Of a stretch of DNA of 64,000 nt, positions 25,201 to 33,875 are shown one piece after another; position 1 is the stretch's first letter, and the number at the start of each line of letters is the position of its first letter. The stretch is taken from NCBI GenBank assembly GCA_023078685.1, contig JALGAS010000008.1:1736001-1800000 (forward strand), given 5' to 3'. The DNA is from Neopestalotiopsis rosae (lineage: Eukaryota > Ascomycota > Sordariomycetes > Amphisphaeriales > Sporocadaceae). The notes below the pieces were generated by a model, which made no database searches, was not told the origin of the DNA, and saw nothing but the letters and a program-made list of their open reading frames with translations. The position numbers and the translations under genes are program-made.

Positions 25201-26495
25201 GCTCGCGAGCGCAGGGCTCACGTCGACATGATCCTGCACCGGCGCAAGCGTGGCACTGTGACCGAGGACGAGGAGCTGCACCTGCTGCATCAGCGGTGGG
25301 TGAGCATCCTGCTAGATGACTGGTACAACAAGATGCGCGACGTCGACTATGACGTCAGCGTGCTCAGGCACACGGTTCAGGACAGCTTTGTGTTTACGCT
25401 GTTTGACGAGACCAAGGTTTGCCAGATCGCCACCGGCGTCACGCAGACGCTACACGCGAAATTGGAGGCCATATTGAGTGTGCTCATTGAGACGACGGCT
25501 CAGCTGAGCTTGATTGGACGCATGGGCGACTTGGCTAGTTTCAAACAGAGTCATCTCACCTTTCGGAACAAGGGTGTTATCATTGGCACCTTTGACTTTC
25601 AGGCTTATGCAGAGCTGCGGTTTGGGACATTGACGAAAGAGATCTTTGGTGGGTAGTATCCTTTGGGTATGTGAGCATCTTTGCTAATGTCATCGGGCAA
25701 CCAGGTCTTGCACCCCTCGGCGCTAGTGTGTACATCCCCGGCATCGTCACTATCGGCCCACAGTTCAAGGTAACAGCAGGCCTGGGCGGCACAGCCAGCA
25801 TCCACGCCAACGCGCGCTTCACCGTCGACTTGGGTCAGTGGGACATCATGCAACAGTTACCGCTGCGTGACGGCGTGCCTTATAACTTCGGCCAGGATGA
25901 CCAGGACTCGACCGGCTGGGACGGCGTGCTGAACGCGGTGGCCAACTCATCCCTGGGCGATACTGAGTTTGAGTGGGACGTCAACGCCGAGGGCTCCGTT
26001 TCGCTGACGGTGACGCCCACCATCACCTTCGGCATCGTATTCGACCCGCGTCTAGGTGATATCCCCAACGCCGCCGTCGATTTTGGCATCGACACGTACG
26101 GCGTGCTCTTTGGCAAGGCTGGCGTTAGCTCTGGCAGCGATTTCTCGTATTGCTATGGCCTGGATGTTGGCTATGACGTGTTTGCAGCTGTTGATGCGCC
26201 CTCACTTTTCGGTGTTGATATCAGTAATCGGTGGTCCATCCCCGGTTTGAATAAGCGTATCCCTATAATCGATGCCGATGAGGACTGCAGGGCCGGTGTG
26301 ACCAAGCGCGCGGTGCCGTTTGCTGACTATGTGATTGGACCGGATCCCAGCCCTGCGGCCGAGCCGGACACGGAGCATGGGGAGCGGGATCCCCAAATGG
26401 ATGCCGTGATGGAAATGCATCGGGCGAAGCTGGCGGCGTATAATGGAGAGAAGCAGAGCGACCCTATTTTTGATGGTTTGGGTGAGATGAAGTGA
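22297..26495 (+). CDS. CBM18-GH18 chitinase, killer-toxin-alpha-like (subgroup C)
   Basis: Exons 22297-22464, 22516-25648 and 25705-26495 are phase-consistent and encode 1363 residues. Residues 1-26 form a signal peptide. A hevein-type chitin-binding module (CBM18) spans about 30-72 and is interrupted by intron 1. The GH18 catalytic domain runs from about 80 to 430, with the motif FDGVDLDWEYP and catalytic Glu212. A long Cys-rich region and a C-terminal part of about 900 residues with several KR dibasic sites resemble the killer-toxin alpha/beta-subunit-like chitinases of filamentous fungi. The enzyme should cleave chitin extracellularly. Family members often carry LysM domains themselves; here I see none, and LysM modules are instead encoded by neighbouring genes. 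Roles in competitor antagonism or self-wall remodelling are known for the family but not shown here. Confidence 0.9.
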
Positions 26496-26786
26496 AACTT
26501 GGCCTGATGGTCATGATCTTGTCTTAGTCCTTTTGTCGCAAATCAAGTGTATCGTAGCTAAATGGCGAACACGCGTGTCTAGAGCCCAGAAAATTTGATC
26601 CGTGCATTTGCACTACTGTGGCACAGCAAGCCCCCGCTATAATGTTTTGTTTTAGTGGCAGTAATGACTGACCTAAGTTTAGCGATTTCAACTTCCTTTC
26701 ACGAAGGGCACGTCGCGCTTAGAAATATAAGGTAATTCAAATCAATTGTTCAATCCATTATATGATCTTCCAATCAGCTATGGTAT

Positions 26787-28045
26787 CTATTCGTCCTCAA
26801 CCCCTATCAATGGTCTTTTCCGCATACATTCGTTGAATACGGCTGGACTGGCCCAATCAAAGAAAAGATACCCTGACGCCCGGCTCCGCTCAATGACATC
26901 AATAGCATTCTTGAACATCTCTTGCTCATATCCTTCTATCGCCTCTGTAGTAATTCCGAATTGCTTGAGTGCGTTGGATAGGAGAACAGCGTCCAGCATT
27001 GCGCAGTTGGCACCATCGCCAACGAATGGGGTGGTGACATGAGCGGCGTCACCTATCAAGGTCACGTCGGGCGATGCAGACCAGTTCAGGAGCTCAGGCG
27101 GCATGTAATACAGGGGCCAGGCACGGAAGTTGTCCATCGCCATGATCATCTGCTTGAACTCTGGAGCGTGATGGCCAAAGAAGTCATCTTGCAACATGAG
27201 GGCCCTCACGGCATCGACGTCTGAGAGTTTGACGGGGCCTTTGGTGGAGAAGTCGTCACTTCTGATGAATCCAAGATCAATCCGATAGTGACCGTCTCCT
27301 TGTCTCTGGTTCCATATCATCGTGGCCCGTCCCATGATCACCTGGGGTCCGTGACCTGCCATTTTCACTATCTGGGGATAGAAAGGATTGTCCTGACGAA
27401 TCTCGCCAGTCCAGTATTGCATTCCTGAGTAGTTGGGTTTTGCGGATGTAATCTAAGGAGGTTCAGCAGCTGCGACTTGAATTCACAACATGCATCGAAG
27501 ACTAAACATATCAATGGCCGAATCTTACTCCAAACGCCATCTGCGCCGACCACAAGCTTGAAATCTGTCACAGTCGTTCCATCTTCGAATTCCAAGATGA
27601 TCTTTTGGTTTTCGTCCCTTCGCGCGCTGGAGATACCTTTTTTCCATTGGATTTTGTGCTCCGGGAATGTACTCAAAAGGCACTTTTTGATCAGAGTCCG
27701 ATCAATCTCGGGTGCGTCTCGGCCTTCACCCCAGGAAGAAACCTTGTTCCCATCGTGATCAAACACGGAGTGGATAGTGGCCTCTCCAAGTCGACCGTGG
27801 TGACGGAAAGCGTCAAAGCAACCGGCCTCTCTCATCGCCCGTTGGCCAGTCTTGATGTGCAGATCGAGGCAACCTCCCCTGGGAGGGGTGTCCTTGGCGC
27901 TGCGTTCGTATACGACATAGTCCACGCCGGCCCTTTCGAGCATACCGGCCAAGGCCAGGCCAGAAGGGCCACCTCCGACAATAACAATATCGACTGTCAT
28001 ATTTTCGAGAAAATGGTCGTGTTGATTTTTCACGTAAAGGTTCAA
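26787..28045 (-). CDS. FAD-dependent aromatic monooxygenase, TetX-like, with altered splice donor
   Basis: Exon 1, 28045-27512, and exon 2, 27452-26787, would give 399 residues; a second ATG 15 codons in may be the true start. The FAD-binding fingerprint VIVGGGPSGLALAGMLERAG, the GCLDLH segment, the VVGADGVWSK motif and the second FAD motif GDAAHVTTPFVGDGAN identify a class A flavin monooxygenase. These hydroxylate aromatic rings using NAD(P)H and oxygen. Protein continuity requires the intron to begin right after TTG at 27512, where the sequence is ATATGT instead of GTATGT; the acceptor (CTTAG at 27453) is normal. Retaining the intron or using the nearby GT would break the frame. The gene may be damaged, or it may use a rare donor. 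It sits at the left end of the gentisate-type cluster. Confidence 0.75.
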
Positions 28046-28217
28046 TGGGGGATTGGTGTTATCCTTAGTGTGTGAAAACGTTTCGGCTTGTCAACTTATA
28101 CTTGAGATCTGTGCAAGCAAAAGCCTTCTTGACGCTCACTACTAGATAAATGTATTATGTCCCCAAAAACCGGGGTACGGCAGCTCGCGTTGTGGCGCTG
28201 GGGTGCAGCTGACCTGC

Positions 28218-28225
28218 TCCGCGGA
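28218..28225. promoter_or_regulatory. TCCGCGGA palindrome upstream of the FAD monooxygenase
   Basis: A perfect 8-base palindrome built of CGG/CCG half sites lies about 170 bases upstream of the monooxygenase start. It is a candidate binding site for the Zn2Cys6 regulator encoded at 33876, because related motifs recur in other promoters of the cluster. Confidence 0.45.
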
Positions 28226-28260
28226 TGTGCTTCGTGATCCACATGTACAGCGCGGAGGCA

Positions 28261-28279
28261 TTGCGGGAACGGTCCGCAA
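28261..28279. promoter_or_regulatory. TTGCGG-N7-CCGCAA inverted repeat
   Basis: TTGCGG (28261-28266) is mirrored by CCGCAA (28274-28279) with a seven-base spacer, upstream of the monooxygenase. The arrangement is that of a dimeric Zn2Cys6 site. Confidence 0.45.
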
Positions 28280-28965
28280 CCCCCCAGTGCACAGCCCTAG
28301 CGTCGCTTGGTGTGGGAAGGGCCTTGTAAGCGGGAGCTATCCTCCACTTCGCGCCACGTTAGCAGCGACACCCAGCCGTAACGAGGAAACTTTACTAAAG
28401 CGTAAGGCGGCAGGAGTCCAGATGCCCACATGCCTTGAAGCGGCCTTGTACTGGTTTCCATTTGCGAAATACGAACGCGGGGGGTGCATTGTACGGAAGA
28501 GGCGAGTGATACCAAAGCCCGAGTGGACGCGGTGTAAATTATTTTATTGGGAACGGCGAATATGTTCTCATTGGGTCGCGCTTGTCTTGACAGTAGCAAT
28601 ATTTTGTCAAGTGGTGCTAGTCTATCGAGGAGCATGGACGATCAATGAGATCCTAGGCTGGAAATTTGCTAAAGACGAAAGGCGATGCATCAATCACACA
28701 TTAGTGGTATCTATCTATTGAGAAACATGCAAGTCACATGGATCCATATCTAAAGGACCTCAAAGTATCTAGACATTGATTGAGATGCATGCCCTTCGGT
28801 TGTTCTACGATGCGCATTTATGGAATTACGTCTCCAATCGCTTACTCGTGGGCTTCTTCCGCGACATGTTTCACATTGAGTACGTAGAATCGTTAGGATT
28901 TGAGCTTGATAATCATTCACCGGAAATAGTCCCTATTCAAAGACGATATAATGACTTTCTATCGG

Positions 28966-29983
28966 CTAGATATTGAAAGAAGGGCCTTGCTCGTACACGA
29001 TCTTGTTGACACAGCTGCCCAATTTCTCAATCTTCACCTCCACCACATCTCCATCTTTGAGATACTTTGGCGTCTTCATTCCCATAGCTACGCCTGACGG
29101 TGTACCAGTCATGATAACGGTCCCGCGCTCAAGAGTTGAACCTTGACTGAGAAAGCTGACAAGCGTAACAATGTTGAACAGCAGGTCATTGGTGTTGGCA
29201 TCCTGGCGCACCTCACCGTTCACGATCGTTTGCAATTGCAAATCGTTCGCTTCGCCGACAACGGAGGGCGCAACAATCATTGGTCCCAGAGGGGCGAACG
29301 TGTCAAAAGACTTTGCAAAGGACCATTGAGGTACACCTCCGGCGTGAGCTGGATCTCTTTGCCAGATTCTAGCCGACACGTCGTTGGAAGGCATGTAGCC
29401 GGCAACGTACTGGAGCGCATCTTTTGCGGGAATGTTCCGGCCTGTCTTTTCCTATTATAACGGCCTGGAAGGCTGTTAATACATTTCATCGTTATGGCGT
29501 CGGGGCTTCAACATTGCAATTCATTTTTACTCACCAGCTCTCCTTCGTAGTCCAAGTCTTTATCGTGTGCAATTGGGGGTATCATCACATCATCTTCGAA
29601 GCCAGCAACGGCGGTTGGGGATTTCATGAAGAGGCTGGGATATGGCGGAGGCTTTCGGCCTCCTTCAGCGACTACATAAGGATTAGTCGCATGTTCCCTA
29701 GCTATCAGTAGGGGTGTTTTAGGAACATACTATGCTTCATGTAGTTCAATCCTATGCATTTGACGATTGGAACATCTTCTCGACCGAGAACCGGGAGGAG
29801 ACGGACGACGCGGACCCGATCGCCTGTGACCTTCAATGCAAACGGACTGTCTCCCTCGAGACGATCAGCATGCAGCGCTCCCTGCGACAGTTGTGTGGTC
29901 AGCTCGTTGGCGTCGTCGATGCAGGCATCACCAAAGCTGGTGACACCTTTTTCATCGACAAATTTGATTAGCCTTGACCACAT
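28966..29983 (-). pseudogene. FAH-family hydrolase (fumarylpyruvate hydrolase-like) with one-base frameshift
   Basis: Exons 29983-29731, 29671-29535 and 29464-28966 are proposed. The start MWSRLIKFVD is preferred over an upstream frame because this is the usual family beginning. GLNYMKH, the acidic metal-site region DLDYEGEL and the later SNDVSARIWQ, TGTPSGVAMG and GDVVEV motifs are clear fumarylacetoacetate hydrolase features. In the gentisate pathway such enzymes split fumaryl- or maleylpyruvate. Exon 3 is one base too long: the family glycine-lysine motif just after the third exon begins is in one frame, and everything after it is in the next. The shift falls at AAAA, 29447-29450. Either a real lesion or a sequencing or assembly indel is possible. 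The flanking coding sequence is otherwise intact, so inactivation would be recent. Confidence 0.75.
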
Positions 29984-30515
29984 TTTCTCGGTGTAAGAGG
30001 CTTTTGGTGTGATCTCTGAGAGTTTTTGCACTGTCAAAGTATGTAGAGGCGCGCATATATGCTGCACCTATGTGCAAAATATGCTCCCTGGAAATTATAT
30101 TTGTCCAGGTCAGTGTACAACAAACTGACTGGCGCGGTATTAGGGCGGACGCATCCGCTTACCATGCTCAGATCCACCTGCAACGCGAGGAATTACCGCT
30201 TCTTTGAAGCACAACAAGAATTGGTTCTTGCATTAGATCCGCGAAAAATACCGGACATCTATGCTAAGTTGTAAGAGATGCCTGCTAACTGAACCGGAAT
30301 GGCCATTAATCGTTTGTAGGCAAGCGCCCGTCTCAACGTCCCAGACCTTTCTAAGGTCGTAGTCAAACCACTGCTGACGAGTATCGCTTTTGTGTGGCTA
30401 CAAACATGAGACTGGGCCTGTCAAAATCCGAGTGTCCGGGCGATAGGACTGTACTCATGGGTCATGCATTATACTGGATTGTAGCTGAAAAGAACCGAAA
30501 CTGTTCGATACAACG
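29984..30515. other. Promoter region of the FAH-family gene
   Basis: No gene is supported. The region holds a GCGGA palindrome at 30145-30158. Confidence 0.5.
30145..30158. promoter_or_regulatory. GCGGA-CGCA-TCCGC palindrome
   Basis: The inverted repeat GCGGACGCATCCGC lies about 160 bases upstream of the FAH-family start codon. It matches half sites in other promoters of the cluster. Confidence 0.5.
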
Positions 30516-31010
30516 TTGTTCTCAAACTTGGCCCTGCGCGCTTTATTATTGCAGAATACTCTCGTCGGCGCTGCGTCCGTCAACCTGCGGACCACGCCAC
30601 AGCTCGAGAGTGAGATCCATTCCGCCGAGAAGAGAGTAAATTGCGGTGGCGCTGCCAATTTTATCGTCTATAAATACAATAATGGTTTGGATGGCGAAAC
30701 CATGCTCTGCTTGAATGGTTTTGTCGCCGCAGGCTGTGTCTTGCTGATGAGCGGCGCCGGCGGCGTCGTCGAGAACCTCAAAACCAAGGTCGCGGATTGA
30801 ATAACTAGTAAGTTTGGAGATGCGTCGGCTACAGGCCCTCAAACAAAGCGCGACGAGCTCGATTCCGCATCGGTTACTTGGGGCGATCTCTACGCCTATC
30901 ATGCTTCTCACATATCCCTGGAATGGGATCCTATTCATCAAGTTTCAAGCCTCGTTGCCACAGCCAATACGACCGTCGCGGAACCCGTCGCCCATATAAC
31001 TGTCTTTTTT
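30516..31010 (+). pseudogene. Possible small secreted protein remnant with in-frame TGA
   Basis: A plus-strand frame reads a hydrophobic leader, a Kex2-like EKR site and a short Cys-containing segment, then meets TGA at about 30798-30800. The same frame then stays open for roughly 70 further sensible codons, including a second dibasic site. No ATG starts the frame; an acceptor-like TTATTGCAG at about 30536-30544 suggests an upstream exon I cannot place. It could be a broken small secreted protein gene, or coincidence. I do not recognise a family and assign no function. Confidence 0.3.
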
Positions 31011-31157
31011 TTCTCAAATTTCTTTAATAATCCAAAGAAGAAAAAAAACTATCCATTTTCCTTTTATGTGGTGTACAATAATATGACCACATGATATAAT
31101 GCAAAAGATGAAAACCTGTGATGGTCAAATGACGCTGAACCAAACTCTTTGCCTTAG

Positions 31158-32243
31158 CTAATTCAGCGTGTTATCACCCCTCCACAGCGCAGTCGCCTCA
31201 AGTACTGGACGATCATGTATCGCAAACAAGTAAGCATTGCCCTCATCCTGAGTACATGTGTGTTGTAGCCTGCTCCAGGCGGGTACTACAAAAGTATCTT
31301 TCGCAGACCAATCGATCCTTCTGGGCTCCTTATTCTCAGATTCCTGGATCATGGAATATCCTCGACCCTCCATGATATGGTAGACAAACGATGTGGTCTC
31401 ACGCGTGTGGGGTGAGGTACTTCCCGCTGAAATACGCTCTGCTTGGGCTGAAAGTGTTTTTGACAGGTGGCCTCCACTCCTTGAGTGGTACTGGTAGATT
31501 GCATATGGTCCTCCTGACTCATTCAATGCCTTGGCAACTGGCTTCCACGGATACTTCGACAAGCTTGTGCTTGAAACCTCGCTTGGATATTGTGGTTTTG
31601 TGTACGGCTCAGCGAAGTTGACCTTGAACAATTTGAAAATTGGAAGATCGAGCCCGTCCAGCCAAATGACAGGTTCTGTACCTTCATTGCCATGATCGTG
31701 CCAGGTCCAGCTAGGTGTTAGGATAACGTCGCCTCGTTCCATTATAATCTTCTCACCGTCGACAGCTGTGTATCCGCCATTGCCTTCAATCACCATGCGT
31801 AGCGCGAAAGCGACATGACGGTGAGCTGGTGCTGTTTCTCCAGGTTGTATAAGCTGCAGACCGGCATAAATGGTGTCCGTTGTGCCTATCACGACATATG
31901 GAGGTTAGCATATGAAAAAGCATAGACGGGCTTTTCATTGGATGAATTCATCATGCTGTGGAAATCGAGGCAAGAATTACTCACAGGGAGCCTGCATGGA
32001 AGGATTGATCAGCATCAAAACTCGGCGCTCAGCCTCTTCAATGGGTACTATCCTCCCAGCATCCAGCAAGAGCGGCTTGATATCTTCATAACGCCAGATG
32101 GAAGACTGCGCGCTCGGATTAGGGCGGGGCGGCACCATCGCCTCGAATTTGAGCCATAGAGGCTCGACGTTCTTTGCTGGCAAGCTGTCGTAGAAAGGCC
32201 CAGCGGCTTTATTCTGCACGGCATTCTCTTGAGAAGATGTCAT
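31158..32243 (-). CDS. Gentisate 1,2-dioxygenase (cupin)
   Basis: Exons 32243-31985 and 31885-31158, joined by a 99-base intron in phase, encode 328 residues. The start at MTSSQ is chosen over an upstream ATG at 32318 because the extra 25 residues look unlike the family. The first cupin carries the iron-binding pattern APAHRHVAFALR and then a downstream His in PSWTWHDHG. Before it is TTDTIYAGLQLIQPGE, characteristic of gentisate dioxygenases, and a second, degenerate cupin follows. The enzyme opens gentisate (2,5-dihydroxybenzoate) to maleylpyruvate in the cytosol. Bacterial and fungal relatives are about 340-380 residues, so the protein is near full length. It is divergently paired with the GFA-like gene at 32643. 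Confidence 0.9.
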
Positions 32244-32427
32244 CTTGTGATTGATACAAAGACTTGATTTAGTCGTCGAAAGATGATAGATGAAATTCAG
32301 GTATTGAGCTGTACTCATGGGGTTATTTCATTGGTAGAGTGCCTTAATATCTAGTCGTCACTTATACAAATACGCCATATATACGGAATGATTCTGATTG
32401 AGTAAAAAGCTACTGGCGATAATATCG

Positions 32428-32443
32428 GCGGAACTCTGCGGAA
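32428..32443. promoter_or_regulatory. Direct GCGGAA repeats between gentisate dioxygenase and GFA-like gene
   Basis: GCGGAACTCTGCGGAA contains two GCGGAA half sites ten bases apart, in the 399-base divergent promoter. It is a candidate Zn2Cys6 site that could serve both genes. Confidence 0.45.
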
Positions 32444-32642
32444 TGCTTCCCTAGATGTGCGGGTGCCTTACACGGGGTATCCCCAGGCGGCTATACTTTC
32501 ATCAAACAATGGACAAAGGCGGAGTTTCCCCGATCCTCAAAGCCAATGGTAGAACTGGTCACTATATAGTAGGCTGTACGAGTGCTTCGAGACGCCAAGA
32601 AGTATACTAGATACACAAGGGAATATTCGAAATTCCTGCAAC

Positions 32643-33202
32643 ATGTCGGGTTCGTGTCTTTGCAACGGTGTTCAGTATCAAGTAGTGGGCGAGCCCGAGA
32701 CCTGCTTCCATTGTTTCTGTAAGCACTGTCAAAGCAATGCTGGAGGCCCGTTACAAGCGGTAAGGGCATAAAATCCTATCATGAGCTCACGATGTTTCCT
32801 GTTCACGAGGTCTGACTGAACACACAGTGCGCCAAATTCAAAAAGGAAGACATTGAACTCATTCAAGGTCGTGCCCTGCTACGCACATTCGTCCTTGACG
32901 ACACAGTCAGCGGCTTTCCAAAACACAAGGTCTTTTGCGGGAACTGCGGATGTACATTGTGGACGATCCCCATGCGGCACGGCGGATCACATTTCATTGT
33001 CCGGGTCTCCCTCATCGAGGATGGGTAAGCAAGCGACCCCGTTGGCCGTGCCGTGGAACTTCCGCAAAATGCCAAGACTGATGCTGTGTCAAGGCTAGTT
33101 AGATATCCGCCGACCATGGCCTTTTTCGCGAGCCGAATGCATGGCTCAGGGGTTGAAAGCCGCGCTCTCGAGTCGTTTCCCACGATGCCCGGCTCCAAAT
33201 AG
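32643..33202 (+). CDS. GFA-like (glutathione-dependent formaldehyde-activating enzyme family) protein
   Basis: Exons 32643-32759, 32828-33024 and 33094-33202 are in phase and give 140 residues. The zinc-binding cysteines are visible as GSCLCNG, CFHCFCKHC and FCGNCGC, the standard pattern of the family. The end reads YPPTMAFFASRM. Family members bind zinc and some add glutathione to small aldehydes; for most fungal copies no reaction is known. The gene shares a promoter region with the gentisate dioxygenase and may handle a thiol adduct or maleylpyruvate isomerisation, since the usual GST-type isomerase is not seen in this window. That last idea is speculation. Confidence 0.85.
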
Positions 33203-33875
33203 GTGCCATTCTGGCTAGCAATAGGCAGAGAAGCGGTCATTTTGGGAGCAAGAAGTCCGAAACTCCACAACCCGCCTTAAGTCCACTGAAAGAACTGAGT
33301 GTGGGGCGGACAGTTTGCATTTTGCGAGACCGAGACTACTAGCCAGCTAGCCAGTTACTGTTCTCCTTGTCGGCCACAGCCAATGATGGTGCCAATCCAA
33401 CTAGTCCTGTACTTCTGGTTTGCGCCAATTTGAAATCTTACACGGTGTTTCGTCCATGTTGTGTTGTTCCCACATGTAACAGAAAAAAGAGCTAGACTGG
33501 GCACTTCTATTATTAACTCCTTTGGGCTTTGAAGTGCTGAGAAGCCTAGCGAAACATTGAAAGTACATTTTCAATGCATGCACTATTGTGTTAGCGCTGT
33601 ACCCCACTAAACGGCATTTCTTCAGTTGCAAGCACCCCGAGCTACCCCGCAACTACCCCAAATAGCCACTGATCTAGCTGAGTCTGATGTGCCGAACATG
33701 CCCATGTGGGTAATCGTTACTGCTATACGATCAAGCTCTGTTTTACATCAAGTTGTGTTCGATCCCTCTTCATGGAACTGCATATGCCCGACATTATAAC
33801 AAATCCAAGTAGTTCTACACAAATTTTATCTACCACTCACTGAACCTTTATTTTCTTTGATTTAATCTATCAAAC
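33203..33875. other. Promoter region of the Zn2Cys6 regulator
   Basis: No gene is supported. Small hairpins are visible, for example GCACTTC at about 33499 mirrored by GAAGTGC at about 33531, and ATTGAAA mirrored by TTTCAAT near 33556-33575. Confidence 0.5.

Larger units (their letters stand above)
28046..28965. other. Promoter of the monooxygenase gene and 3' flank of the FAH-family gene
   Basis: No gene is supported in this 0.9 kb. It contains two CGG-type palindromes, annotated separately, at 28218 and 28261. Confidence 0.55.

Noticed and set aside
23998..25290. 430-codon minus-strand frame inside the chitinase
   Set aside because: It is a shadow of a GC-rich coding exon with strong family signatures on the plus strand; no motifs or splice logic of its own.
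28203..28721. 172-codon plus-strand frame between monooxygenase and FAH genes
   Set aside because: No domain, signal peptide or splice context, and it overlaps the CGG palindromes of a promoter region.
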